From positions 33,808 to 97,807 of the forward strand of contig CANRWO010000007.1 in the NCBI GenBank assembly GCA_947643615.1: a stretch of 64,000 nt of DNA. Reading direction: 5' to 3'. The position numbers and the translations under genes were made by a program. Positions 43,834-53,301 of this stretch are shown here, piece after piece (the stretch's first letter is position 1; the number at the start of each line of letters is the position of its first letter). The DNA comes from an uncultured Lachnospiraceae bacterium. Lineage in GTDB: Bacteria > Bacillota > Clostridia > Lachnospirales > Lachnospiraceae. A model generated the notes under the pieces. The model searched no databases. It saw nothing but the letters and a program-made list of their open reading frames with translations, and was not told the origin of the DNA.

Positions 43834-45555
43834 CTACAGCAATGCCTTCAGATCCTCCGTCAGCTTCTCCACTCTTGCCTGGGCATCTTCAATACTGCTT
43901 CCCTTTACACCCATATAGAACTTGATCTTGGGTTCTGTGCCGGAAGGGCGGGCACAGCACCAAGCGTCGTCAGGAAGCTCAAAATAGAGGACGTTGGAAT
44001 CAGGCAACCCCGTTTTGGTCTCCTCGCCTGTCTCCATATCAATCACCTTATCAGCCTTATAATCCCTGAATTTCAGGACCTTTAAATCACCAAAGGCCTT
44101 GGGCGGGTTCTGGCGAAGCTTATCCATGATTTCGGCAATCTGCCTCGCTCCGTCAATGCCCTTCATTGTAATGGTATATTGGGTCTCTTTGAAATAGCCG
44201 TATTTTTCGTAAGTATCCAGCATCATATCCCAAAGCGTCTTGCCCTGCTTCTTACAGTATGCCGCCACCTCACAGAGACACATAACAGCCACAACGGCAT
44301 CCTTATCCCTTGCGTGGGTCCCTGCCAGGCATCCGTAACTCTCCTCCAGGCCGAACACATAATTGTTGCTGCCGGTCTGTTCAAAAAGCTTAATCTGCTC
44401 GCCGATAAACTTAAATCCGGTGAGTACTTCTATCAGCTTTACATCATAGGCCGCCGTAATGGGCCTGGTCATATTCGTGGTCACGATGGTGGTGACAAGG
44501 GCCGGATTCTCCGGCATTGTCCCTGTAGCCGCCTTCTCCCTCAGAATGTATTCCGCAATCAGCATACCGGACATATTTCCGGTGAAGGAAACATATTCCC
44601 CGGTCTTGGCATCTTTGGCATAAATCCCCAGACGGTCTGCATCGGGGTCAGTAGCCAGGACAATATCCGCATCCTTCTCTTTCGCCAGGCGCAGTGCATA
44701 TGTAAACGCCTTGGGGTCTTCGGGATTAGGATAGTCCAAAGTAGTAAACTTGGGATCGGGGTTCTCCTGCTCGGGAACCACATATACATTCTTAAAGCCA
44801 AGCTCGGAAAGGATGCGTCTTACGGGAAGGTTTCCCGTGCCGCAGAGGGGAGTATACACGATCTTGATATCGTCCGCCACCTCAGCGATCACGTCGGGAT
44901 GTATGATCTGCTTCTTCAGCTCCTCCATGTACTTGTCATCGATCTCCTTACCGATAACCTGGTACAACCCCTTCCCCAGGGCATCCTCTTTGCCCATAGT
45001 CTTTACGGTATGGTAGTCTTTTATGCTCTGCACTTCGTCAATGATCTGCTTATCCTTGGGTGCGGTCACCTGTGCGCCGTCCTCCCAATATACTTTATAA
45101 CCATTATACTCGGGGGGGTTATGGCTGGCAGTGACTACGATGCCTGCGGTACAGCCAAGGGTACGGAGCGCAAAAGAAAGCTCGGGTGTGGGCCTTAAGG
45201 ATTCGAAAACATACGCCTTGATGCCGTTTGCCGCCAGGCAAAGCGCCGCCTCATCCGCGAACTCGGGGGACATATTCCTGGAATCATATGCAATGGCTAC
45301 GCCCTTCTCCTGGGTGCCCTGCTTTAATATGAAGTTTGCAAGTCCCTGGGTCGCCTTGCGGACCGTGTAGAGATTCATACGGTTTGTCCCTGCGCCGATA
45401 ATACCGCGGAGGCCGCCTGTACCGAACTCCAGCTCCTTGTAGAAACGCTCCTCGATCTCTCCTTCGTTGTCCCGGATAGCCAGAAGCTCGTTCTTGGTAT
45501 CCTGGTCAAAGTAATCGTCCTTCAGCCAGAAGTTGAATTCATCCATAAAACTCAT
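43834..45555 (-). CDS. Phosphoglucomutase/phosphomannomutase
   Basis: 573 residues from ATG 45555; the open frame continues upstream to 45702 across the promoter. FGTGGLRGIIGAGTNRMN near 44, the catalytic serine in TASHNPPEYNGYKVYW near 140, the metal site DPDADRLG near 300, the sugar-binding GLEESYG near 410 and RPSGTEPKIKFY at 535 are the motifs of alpha-D-phosphohexomutases. It interconverts glucose-6-phosphate and glucose-1-phosphate, feeding both rfbF and rfbA of this window. Bounded by its own promoter and a hairpin, so it seems monocistronic. Close in length and motif order to B. subtilis PgcA. Confidence 0.93.
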   Translation of the reverse strand: MSFMDEFNFWLKDDYFDQDTKNELLAIRDNEGEIEERFYKELEFGTGGLRGIIGAGTNRMNLYTVRKATQGLANFILKQGTQEKGVAIAYDSRNMSPEFADEAALCLAANGIKAYVFESLRPTPELSFALRTLGCTAGIVVTASHNPPEYNGYKVYWEDGAQVTAPKDKQIIDEVQSIKDYHTVKTMGKEDALGKGLYQVIGKEIDDKYMEELKKQIIHPDVIAEVADDIKIVYTPLCGTGNLPVRRILSELGFKNVYVVPEQENPDPKFTTLDYPNPEDPKAFTYALRLAKEKDADIVLATDPDADRLGIYAKDAKTGEYVSFTGNMSGMLIAEYILREKAATGTMPENPALVTTIVTTNMTRPITAAYDVKLIEVLTGFKFIGEQIKLFEQTGSNNYVFGLEESYGCLAGTHARDKDAVVAVMCLCEVAAYCKKQGKTLWDMMLDTYEKYGYFKETQYTITMKGIDGARQIAEIMDKLRQNPPKAFGDLKVLKFRDYKADKVIDMETGEETKTGLPDSNVLYFELPDDAWCCARPSGTEPKIKFYMGVKGSSIEDAQARVEKLTEDLKALL

Positions 45556-45639
45556 TTTCACATACCCCGTTTCTGCACAGTTTTTCTTCTCATGAGCCTG
45601 TGGACACTGTGCTGACACAGACTCAGCAATATTTAGATA

Positions 45640-45648
45640 ATTATACCA
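45640..45648 (-). promoter_or_regulatory. Extended -10 promoter of phosphoglucomutase gene
   Basis: Minus strand TGGTATAAT; a perfect -10 with the TGn extension. No clear -35. About 85 bases ahead of ATG 45555. The same TATGGTA block occurs before rfbB. Confidence 0.6.
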
Positions 45649-45735
45649 TATTCCTTTCATTTGTGCTACGGTAATTTGTGCGTTTTTACGTGTCAGGAAC
45701 AATCTCGCCGAATGAAATTTTCCGGCAGTGGAACC

Positions 45736-46989
45736 TTAAATAATATAATTAAAAGGGTTGATATAATAAGTCCCGCTAAAGAGATGGATCATCAAAAGCC
45801 CCCACCCCACAAGGACTGCCATATTGCGTTTTGCACTCTGCTCCGTATCATAGGTCAGCATCACAAGCTTCGCTGCCGCCACCACCCAAACCAGCAGCAT
45901 CCCCGATACCATCTCCCAGGCAAAGCTGCAGTATTCCAGCTTGCTCCCGGTCTCCACCAGAAAAGCATATTCCAGAGTACCCACCAGATATCCGGTCAAG
46001 GCCAGCTGGCCTTCCACATTTTTCACGAAATATTTCGGGTTTGTAGCGATCATCCAGATTGGAAATGCCATGGAAAACACCCAGGACTTGAAAATGTTGG
46101 GCGAAAAGATTTTCCAAGCAGTAAAAATCGGGTAAATCGCCACCTTGGAATCCGAATTGGTACCTCCCCACAGATAGAATGCAGCATAGGAAATCAGCAG
46201 GTAGACTACCGACGGAATGGCTGCACAGCCGATCCTCCACATAAATCCCCACACCCTTTTCCAACTGCCATCCTTTTTCAGCAACGCCTTTCCCATATCA
46301 AAACAAAGGTATAATACCCCTGCTGGAAGCAGCATAAACAGAAATGTAGGCTTTGCAAAAACAGATGCAAACAACGCCACGCCGAAAAAAACGTACAGCC
46401 GCTTTTTGTTTTTCTCCCTTTTGCAGAAAAGGGTCTCCTTCCCCCGGTAAATCAGGATCAAATCCACCGCCAGGAAAAACGACAGCAGGCCAAAGGGTTT
46501 GGCAGCTATATGCGTGGGGTTGAAAAAGGCATTGATACCGTATTGGCCCTCATAGTGGTAGGTATTATACCATCTCAGGTACATGGGCATGGAAAAGCTC
46601 AGCAGGCCGCTGACGGCGGCTGCCGCCACCCCGGAACTGCCCTTTCCCCTCTTTTCCACGATCCTGTCAACTATAAAAAAGCAGATCAGCATATTCAGGA
46701 CGCTGTACAGGCCGTTGGCAAGGGCCCCCGCCTCATCCCATGGCATTACCAGGAAATCCGCAAAGACCTTCACACTCAAATGCCAAAGCATATAAGGGCG
46801 CTGGAGCCATATCATTTGAAAGGTCTCCAGGTTAAGATGTTCCGCCTGCCAAATATGGTCGTGGATGTCCACATAGGTGTCGCTTTTTATTTCATTGAGC
46901 GTGTATTTATAAATGATCACAAACAAGATCGTTGCCAGCACTGCGGCTACTGCGTATTTCACCCTGTTCTGATTTTTCGTCGCTTCCAT
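45736..46989 (-). CDS. Polytopic membrane protein of the polysaccharide locus
   Basis: 417 residues with about ten hydrophobic segments (for example VAAVLATILFVIIYKYTL and SVVYLLISYAAFYLW). DTYVDIHDHIWQAEHL after the first segment and RWYNTYHYEGQYGINAFFNPTHI resemble the acidic first loop of GT-C transferases and of EpsG/Wzy-like proteins, but I cannot name the family. It may add a sugar from a lipid-linked donor outside the cell or polymerise. It is the last gene of the leftward polysaccharide unit, 40 bp after a GT2 gene. Confidence 0.65.
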   Translation of the reverse strand: MEATKNQNRVKYAVAAVLATILFVIIYKYTLNEIKSDTYVDIHDHIWQAEHLNLETFQMIWLQRPYMLWHLSVKVFADFLVMPWDEAGALANGLYSVLNMLICFFIVDRIVEKRGKGSSGVAAAAVSGLLSFSMPMYLRWYNTYHYEGQYGINAFFNPTHIAAKPFGLLSFFLAVDLILIYRGKETLFCKREKNKKRLYVFFGVALFASVFAKPTFLFMLLPAGVLYLCFDMGKALLKKDGSWKRVWGFMWRIGCAAIPSVVYLLISYAAFYLWGGTNSDSKVAIYPIFTAWKIFSPNIFKSWVFSMAFPIWMIATNPKYFVKNVEGQLALTGYLVGTLEYAFLVETGSKLEYCSFAWEMVSGMLLVWVVAAAKLVMLTYDTEQSAKRNMAVLVGWGLLMIHLFSGTYYINPFNYII

Positions 46990-47029
46990 ATGCCTTATGC
47001 CAATCCTTTCAATATATTAGTAACCTGTC

Positions 47030-49027
47030 TCACACTTTCAGGGAATAGTCGCTTCTGTCCAGAGAAAAATTGGGATTATAATAAGGATCGCCCGCCTCCA
47101 GCTCAGCCTTCCACTTCCGGCGGAACTTTTCCGACTCCCTGTTATATCTGTCCGCTTTCTCACCGTTGTCATCCAGTCCCCTGGATATGGACTCATAATG
47201 AAATAACTCCGCAAAAGGAGTAAAGACGTTGAGCAAGCCTCTCTGCCGCAGCTTCAGGCAGAAATCCACGTCGTTCAAGGACACGGCAAAATCCTCATCC
47301 AACCCCCCCACCTCCTCATAGAGGCGCTTTTTCACCAACAGGCATGCCCCAGTGACGGCAGTGACATTTTGGGCATAGCAAAGCCTGCCCATATATCCCA
47401 GATTCTGGCGGTGCTGCTTATAGTGAGTGTGGCCTGCCGTCCTGTGGGCGCCCAACCCGATTACCACCCCTGCGTGCTGGATCGTCTTATCCCCATAATA
47501 AAGCTTTGCGCCTACCGCCCCCACGTCCTCCCGCTGTGCATACATCAGGAGCTCCTCCATCCAGTTTACGGTAATTACTTCCGTGTCATTGTTCAGCAAC
47601 AGGATATATTCGCCTGCGGCATATTTTACCCCGAGATTGTTGATGGCAGAGTAATGGAACTCCCCCCGGAATGCCACAACTGCTATTTTCCCGTCCCGGC
47701 TGCGCTGAATCTCTTTGTTTTCTTCATAAGGGAAACCCAAAAGCTCTGTATAATAGTCCCGGATCTCCCGGGTAGCGCTGTTGTTCTCCACAAGGATGAT
47801 CTCGTACTTATCATAGGTGGATTTCTCCAGAATAGATCCCAGGCACCTGCGCAAATCCTCCACATGGTCTTTATTGGCAATGACAATGGATATCTCCGGC
47901 GTCCCGATAATCTGGTATCGTATGCGGAAAATCGTCTCAAAAGCCCTGGTGCTCTCAATCTTGAAATGCTCAAACCCATGTTTCCTCAAATGCTCCGCCA
48001 CGGCGCCCTTTGCCGCCTCAACTGCGTAAGGTTTGGCGTCAATGCCGGAGGCCACGCTTCCCGCATGGCTCCGCCAATAATACATAAGCCGGGGCACATG
48101 GACCACCTTTTTTGCGTTGTCCGTCAGGCGGAGGATCATATCATGATCCTGGCTTCCGTCAAATTTCGGCCGGAACAGCTCGCTTCCATCCAGGAGCTTC
48201 CTTGCAAATACGCTGAAATGGCAGATATAATTATTGGCCCTAAGATTGTCTGGCGAATAATCCGGTTTAAAATGCATGGTCAGCATATGGTTGATATTGC
48301 CGCTTTTAAAGGTAGTCTCATCACAGTAAAGGTAATCCGCGTCCTGCTCGTTTATGGCTTTTACGTACTCATACAGCACACTGGGATGCAGGATATCGTC
48401 CTGATCCAGCAGGCCGATATACTCCCCTGTGGCCATAGCCAGGCACGCGTTGGTATTCCCTGCAATGCCGCCGTTCTTTTCCAGCTTCCGGTAGACCACC
48501 CGGCCGCCGGATTTCTCCGCATACTGCATGCTGATCTCCCCGATGCAGGCATGGTCCCCGTCGGAACCGTCCGCCAGGCACAATTCCCAGTTCCCATAAG
48601 TTTGGTTCATCACAGAATCCAGCATCTCGATCTGAAATTCCCTCTGATTGTTCCAAAGGGGCACCAAAATGCTGATCTTCGGCATTCGCGGAAACCGTGC
48701 CGCCCGCTCGGCGGCCGCCTGTTCCGGGGAAGGAAAACTCTCCGTGCCGAACTGCCCCATGGCGGCCCGCTCCCGCTTCTTGTAGTCTATCTTATGAAGG
48801 ATTCCTCTGGGACCCCCGCAATTTGAAATCCGGTCCTTCTGGCGGATTATCCAGTGCACCCAGCTGCGAAGAGGCCTGCTGGCCTTCCATAGCGGATTTT
48901 TCTTTATGCGGTTCAATTTCCACTCCAGCTCCTCGTTCTTAGCCTCAAGGTCGGCAACCCTTGCCGCCAAATCGGCGCATTTGAGATGCTCCTGCTGGTA
49001 CGCCTCTCTGTAATCTTCCTCTTTCAT
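47030..49027 (-). CDS. Tandem-domain glycosyltransferase (two GT2 modules)
   Basis: 665 residues from ATG 49027, with GGAGG six bases ahead. A coiled coil opens the protein (LAARVADLEAKNEELEWKLNRI), then NPLWKASRPLRSW, a motif seen before GT2 domains of rhamnan-type polymerases. Module 1 (about 120-340): ISILVPLWNNQREFQIEML, LADGSDGD, GLLDQDDILHPSVLYEY. Module 2 (about 380-640): ISIVIANKDHVEDLRRCL, LVENNSATRE, LLLNNDTEVI, LNDVDFCLKLRQRG. Two transferases in one chain typically build a disaccharide repeat of a rhamnose-rich or similar polymer. Confidence 0.85.
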   Translation of the reverse strand: MKEEDYREAYQQEHLKCADLAARVADLEAKNEELEWKLNRIKKNPLWKASRPLRSWVHWIIRQKDRISNCGGPRGILHKIDYKKRERAAMGQFGTESFPSPEQAAAERAARFPRMPKISILVPLWNNQREFQIEMLDSVMNQTYGNWELCLADGSDGDHACIGEISMQYAEKSGGRVVYRKLEKNGGIAGNTNACLAMATGEYIGLLDQDDILHPSVLYEYVKAINEQDADYLYCDETTFKSGNINHMLTMHFKPDYSPDNLRANNYICHFSVFARKLLDGSELFRPKFDGSQDHDMILRLTDNAKKVVHVPRLMYYWRSHAGSVASGIDAKPYAVEAAKGAVAEHLRKHGFEHFKIESTRAFETIFRIRYQIIGTPEISIVIANKDHVEDLRRCLGSILEKSTYDKYEIILVENNSATREIRDYYTELLGFPYEENKEIQRSRDGKIAVVAFRGEFHYSAINNLGVKYAAGEYILLLNNDTEVITVNWMEELLMYAQREDVGAVGAKLYYGDKTIQHAGVVIGLGAHRTAGHTHYKQHRQNLGYMGRLCYAQNVTAVTGACLLVKKRLYEEVGGLDEDFAVSLNDVDFCLKLRQRGLLNVFTPFAELFHYESISRGLDDNGEKADRYNRESEKFRRKWKAELEAGDPYYNPNFSLDRSDYSLKV

Positions 49028-49120
49028 CGTAATCCTCCATACTGTCTCCGGCCGCGCTGTCTGCAACATGGAATACGCCGCCTGCGGGAAACCGTCCAAT
49101 AAACCGGACTTAATGTATCC

Positions 49121-51100
49121 TCACAATATTTCAATAAATCGGTTGGACCAATTCATTAACCCGGCGCCGGTGATCCGATGTTTCACCGCCGCACCGATAC
49201 GATATCTCCCCGGCGGAAGCAGATTTGCCTTCAGCCGCACATGAAACCCGCTCAACGCCACATGACTCTGATCCGGCATATTTTCCTCCAGATCCGGCCG
49301 GTACTGGGGCCGCAGGGGAATGGCAAAAATTCCGTTAGGGCCCCGAAACCATTCATCCGCATCCGGTGAAAAACTTTCTGTCACCCGTTTCAGCATCAGC
49401 TCTTTTGCATAGCAGGCATTGTTGTCACCCAGGACTACCACCCATCCAAATATCTCGCCTCGGCGCACCGCCTCCACCCGCACCATGACACACTGGTCCC
49501 TGCGGTAGTCGTACAACGTCTTTTCCGCCAGAAACTTATCATACTCCTGGACGACGTTCCCTGCCGTCTCATAGGCAGGACGTATTTTCGTGTCCAGGCC
49601 TTCCCGGCTCAGATGGACTGAATAGTAGGGATCCTCCCCCTCCATATCCGGGTGCCTCTCGTAGAGCTTCTCCCGCTCCTCCAAAAGCCGTTCCAGCTTT
49701 TCCACCGTTTCATCATCCCCACGGCTCAGCGATTCGTGGTGATAAGCGTAACAGCCATTCATACATACATTCCGGTAACCCGCTTCGTACAGTGCAAAGC
49801 ACAGATCCACATCATTAAACGCCACCTGCAGCTCTTCCGCAAAACCCCCGGCCTCCCGGAACTTTTCGCGCTCTGCCATAAGACATGCGGCAGTCACGGC
49901 AAGATAATTCGCGTTCCCCTGATATGCGTCTCCGTAAGCCTCCCCGTTGCCCATAAACTGCAGCTTATGTACGGGCCCCATAGGCAGGTTCGTGATGCCC
50001 GCATGCTGAATCTTTTCAGACCCCGGATAATATAGCTTCATCCCCACCGCACCGGTATATGGCCTGGCTGCCAAAGCAGCCATCTGCTCCACGCACCCCT
50101 GCACTGCAAGTTCCACATCATCATTCAAAAACAGCAGAAACCTCCCCCTGGCCGCTTCCGCCCCCAAGTTGCACATACGGGAAAAATGAAATACCATGGG
50201 ACGGTACAGGCAGGAAACCTGGAATGTTTCCTCCCTCAACCCATCAAGCACTTTCCCGGCCTCTTCCCGGTTTTCCTCCGTACTTCCGTTATCTACTACA
50301 ATGACCTCCAATGCCAGTCCCTCTGCCACGGCCTTTAAAGACCTCAGGCATTTCCCCAGCATCTCCGGATGATCTTTGGAGGGAACCACTACCGTGACCA
50401 AAGGAATTGCGGTATCCCGCCCCCGGGCCCTGATGCTTTTACGGAAGGCGTCATAACATTCATTTCTGTGCTCCCGGTGAAACGGAAGCTCCTCCCCAAA
50501 CTTCAGAAGCTCCTCCCGGCTCTGGCAATGGAATAAGATCCGTGCCACATGCCCGATGCTGCGGGAGCCTCTCTCATATCCCCCGGCCAGCTCCACACAG
50601 CGGTTCATCCATCGGGCATATGCCGGAAAATCCACCGCCATAAAATCATTTGCTTTCATTGTCTGCAGAAGCGGGCCCTGGCCGGTCTCCTCTATGGCTT
50701 TGTCAAAAAATTCTTTCCGCATTGCCACAATACTTCCAAGATAAAAGCAGCCGTCCAACACATCCGGGGACCATCCCGGCCTGAAAACCGGGCAACAGGC
50801 TTTCCCCGTCCCCCGGACATCTTCATCCCCATACAGGATCTGCACTTCGGGATGCGCTTTAAAATAGCACAAAATACTCTTTCTGGCATAGGACGTAAGG
50901 ATTCCTTTTGAGGCGCACAGGAACACAAAACCGCCATCCTCTGCCTTCCCCGGCATGATCTGCTCATTTTCCTCCTGCCAAACCCGCTCCTGACGCTCCA
51001 GCCAAAGGCTGTAGCCGACCTTACTTTTTGCCAGAAAAATCTTGTATCGTAGGTTTTCCTTTTGTGAAAGCACCTGTTTTACCAGTCTTTTTACTCCCAT
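49121..51100 (-). CDS. Tandem-domain glycosyltransferase, first module degenerate
   Basis: 659 residues. The N-terminal 220 residues keep pieces of a GT2 fold (YGDEDVRGTGKACCPVFRPGWSPD, LGSIVAMRKEFF) but lack the usual nucleotide-binding start, suggesting a degenerate or acceptor-binding module. From about 236 a complete GT2 domain follows: VTVVVPSKDHPEMLGKCLRSL, VVDNGSTEENRE, LFLNDDVELA, FNDVDLCFALYEAGY and YHHESLSRGDDE. The last 130 residues (YDYRRDQCVMVRVEAVRRGEIFGWVVVLGD) look like a beta-sandwich. GGGAGG precedes ATG 51100. Confidence 0.8.
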   Translation of the reverse strand: MGVKRLVKQVLSQKENLRYKIFLAKSKVGYSLWLERQERVWQEENEQIMPGKAEDGGFVFLCASKGILTSYARKSILCYFKAHPEVQILYGDEDVRGTGKACCPVFRPGWSPDVLDGCFYLGSIVAMRKEFFDKAIEETGQGPLLQTMKANDFMAVDFPAYARWMNRCVELAGGYERGSRSIGHVARILFHCQSREELLKFGEELPFHREHRNECYDAFRKSIRARGRDTAIPLVTVVVPSKDHPEMLGKCLRSLKAVAEGLALEVIVVDNGSTEENREEAGKVLDGLREETFQVSCLYRPMVFHFSRMCNLGAEAARGRFLLFLNDDVELAVQGCVEQMAALAARPYTGAVGMKLYYPGSEKIQHAGITNLPMGPVHKLQFMGNGEAYGDAYQGNANYLAVTAACLMAEREKFREAGGFAEELQVAFNDVDLCFALYEAGYRNVCMNGCYAYHHESLSRGDDETVEKLERLLEEREKLYERHPDMEGEDPYYSVHLSREGLDTKIRPAYETAGNVVQEYDKFLAEKTLYDYRRDQCVMVRVEAVRRGEIFGWVVVLGDNNACYAKELMLKRVTESFSPDADEWFRGPNGIFAIPLRPQYRPDLEENMPDQSHVALSGFHVRLKANLLPPGRYRIGAAVKHRITGAGLMNWSNRFIEIL

Positions 51101-51178
51101 TTCCCTCCCACTTCCCGCATACCGCCACGCGCGGCCGCCGAAACACAGCCATTTGCTAGAGCGTGTATGAAAAATGTC

Positions 51179-53239
51179 CTAAAAAAGCCTTATATGCTTC
51201 AGCGCGCCTGCCATGTCCCGGGCCATGCCATGAGGCAGCCTTACGATCTCCATTTGGGCATGGAGTGTATTTTCCGCGCTCCGCTTCAGCTCTGTCATGG
51301 CAATATTAATATTCGGATCCTCCGTAGGGAAGACATAGGAACCCGGCTTTGCCGTTTTCCCGTTTATCTTAACCACCTTTTTCTGGTCCAGGGGAATGGC
51401 TTCCCCGTTCAGGGTAAGCTCCAGGATCTTCACCATGCAGGTCTCCATGGCAGGGTCAATGCGCAGCATTCTCACGTCTCCGCTCACCTTCAGCTCCAGC
51501 TCAATCAGGTTCTCTCCCTGGTATGCCTCCTGCACAAAATAAGATTCCTCCTCACTGTATCCCCTGCCTTTATCTTCATAAACCTGAACCCGGTTTACCC
51601 TCTCCGAATCCTGGTATTTATCCATCCATCTCTGGGGCACTATGATACGGTTGCCAATATTTTCCCGCATTTCGGCCATGGCAAGACGGCTGCCTGTGAC
51701 AAATTTCTGGAATCCCCGCTCCTGTTCCCTGAAATTCTCCGCATCCTCCTGGGTAATCTGCAGCTCCTCCAATATCTGGTCCAGATTCAATTTATTTCTC
51801 TTCTCATCCTCCAGCAGATAGCAGTATATGGCACGGAATGCCAATTCCCTGGTATCCATGGTTTTCCCGAAAGTCCACTCATAATCAATCAAAGTCCAGG
51901 TGTCCTTGTGTACCAGGATATTGGCAAAAATCAGGTCAAAATCGGTCACGGGATAGTCGCTGTTATATCCGATTTTTTCCACATACTGCCTGAAATACCT
52001 GTAAAATCCTTCCAGGTCATCCTTCTCCAAACATTTGTCCATGAGCTCCGAAAGGGGGACTCCCGGCACAAATTCAAACTGTGCAAACAGTCCGTCCTCC
52101 CTCTCCTCCAGAGTACACTTGTTGATCTCCAGCTCACTTCCTTTATATTTATCCGTAAGATTCTCATAGGCCAGGGCCATTCCTTTGACATGCTCCTTAG
52201 CCGCTTCGGTTAAAGGATATTTCCTGACGCTGACCTCCCCCTGGCTGTCCCTGCTGATCTCCGTCCTGATTGCATACTCCGGGGCCCTGTCATTGGAGTA
52301 TTTCACATACTTAATGTCAAAGCCTTTTCCCAGTACCACCACGTAGGAATTGGAAAACAGTGAGAATAACCCTTCCTCCACAACTCCGTCAAAAGCATTT
52401 TTCTCGTCAAAAAGCGCCATCCTGTCGCGGTCAAAATTACACATATTATTGGACAGCTCCCCTTTTCCCGGAAGATAGGCATCGCTGTAAAGCGTGGTCA
52501 TGAATTTATAATCGGGATAAGGATAGTAGAAATGGTACTCCGGTATTTTACAACTGCGGAAGATTTTCTCCAACCCCCTTCTCCCAAAGGTACGCACACA
52601 TCCGCCTGCGGCATAATTCTCGATCCCTGAGAAATAAGTCCCCAGATGATCCTCCTTACAGCCGGCAAAATATTTCATACCGTACTTGTTTTCTATGGCA
52701 ATAACAATCCTGCCACCCTCCCCTAAATGGGGCAGCAGAATATCCAAAAAGTCACGGTAAGGCCTGTCTCCGCCGATGTAGCTCTGTCCATACTCAAACA
52801 CCCCGATCAGGCAGATATAGTCGAAATCTTTTGGCAGTTCCGGTTCGATATCCTTGAAATTCCCTACGTGGATGGCCACATTGTCACATTGGCTGTGGCG
52901 GTATGCGTTGATCATGCTGCGCTTTTTCGACAGCTCCACACAGGTAACGCTGCCGGCTTTCCTGGAGAAAAGGCCCGTTAACGCACCGCACCCGCTCCCC
53001 ACTTCCAAAACCTTATCGCTTTTTTTGATAGGGATCCAGTCCACAATATTCTCCCGCAGGGGAGACAAATGATACAAGATCGGCCAACTTTTCCGCTCCT
53101 CAATCACTCCCGCATACTCCACGGGAGACAGATTCTTTACAATATCCAGCAGTTCATCCTCCACCGCGCCGTCGCAGTACAAATCCTCCCCGGAATATTT
53201 ACTGTAATCCAGTTTTACCTTGCCGATCTCTTCCAGCAT
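51179..53239 (-). CDS. SAM methyltransferase fused to a kinase-like domain (WbdD-like chain terminator?)
   Basis: 686 residues. Residues 55-310 are a class I SAM methyltransferase with VLEVGSGCGA at 78-87 and VTCVELSKKR near 98. Residues about 345-545 look like an APH/kinase domain: catalytic loop DFDLIFANILVH from 433 and metal aspartate IDYEWTF near 451; upstream RTEISRDSQGEVSVRKYPLTEAAKEHV can supply the nucleotide-binding lysine. A C-terminal beta-rich domain (LIELELKVSGDVRMLRID, GKTAKPGSYVFPTEDPNI) follows. In E. coli O8/O9a, WbdD joins a methyltransferase and a kinase and caps polymannose chains before export by Wzm/Wzt; the wzt gene here is 62 bp upstream. The parallel is by architecture and context, not proven homology. 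GAGGTAGAAA precedes ATG. Confidence 0.7.
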   Translation of the reverse strand: MLEEIGKVKLDYSKYSGEDLYCDGAVEDELLDIVKNLSPVEYAGVIEERKSWPILYHLSPLRENIVDWIPIKKSDKVLEVGSGCGALTGLFSRKAGSVTCVELSKKRSMINAYRHSQCDNVAIHVGNFKDIEPELPKDFDYICLIGVFEYGQSYIGGDRPYRDFLDILLPHLGEGGRIVIAIENKYGMKYFAGCKEDHLGTYFSGIENYAAGGCVRTFGRRGLEKIFRSCKIPEYHFYYPYPDYKFMTTLYSDAYLPGKGELSNNMCNFDRDRMALFDEKNAFDGVVEEGLFSLFSNSYVVVLGKGFDIKYVKYSNDRAPEYAIRTEISRDSQGEVSVRKYPLTEAAKEHVKGMALAYENLTDKYKGSELEINKCTLEEREDGLFAQFEFVPGVPLSELMDKCLEKDDLEGFYRYFRQYVEKIGYNSDYPVTDFDLIFANILVHKDTWTLIDYEWTFGKTMDTRELAFRAIYCYLLEDEKRNKLNLDQILEELQITQEDAENFREQERGFQKFVTGSRLAMAEMRENIGNRIIVPQRWMDKYQDSERVNRVQVYEDKGRGYSEEESYFVQEAYQGENLIELELKVSGDVRMLRIDPAMETCMVKILELTLNGEAIPLDQKKVVKINGKTAKPGSYVFPTEDPNINIAMTELKRSAENTLHAQMEIVRLPHGMARDMAGALKHIRLF

Positions 53240-53301
53240 TTTCTACCTCGCACATTATCTGATGCACATATTCCGCGTCTGTGTGGCCGCAGCATATGTC
53301 C

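Noticed and set aside
47369..48826. 485-codon open frame on the plus strand opposite the tandem glycosyltransferase
   Set aside because: Long, but a codon shadow of a clear GT2 gene: no recognisable domain, biased composition, no fitting ribosome site.
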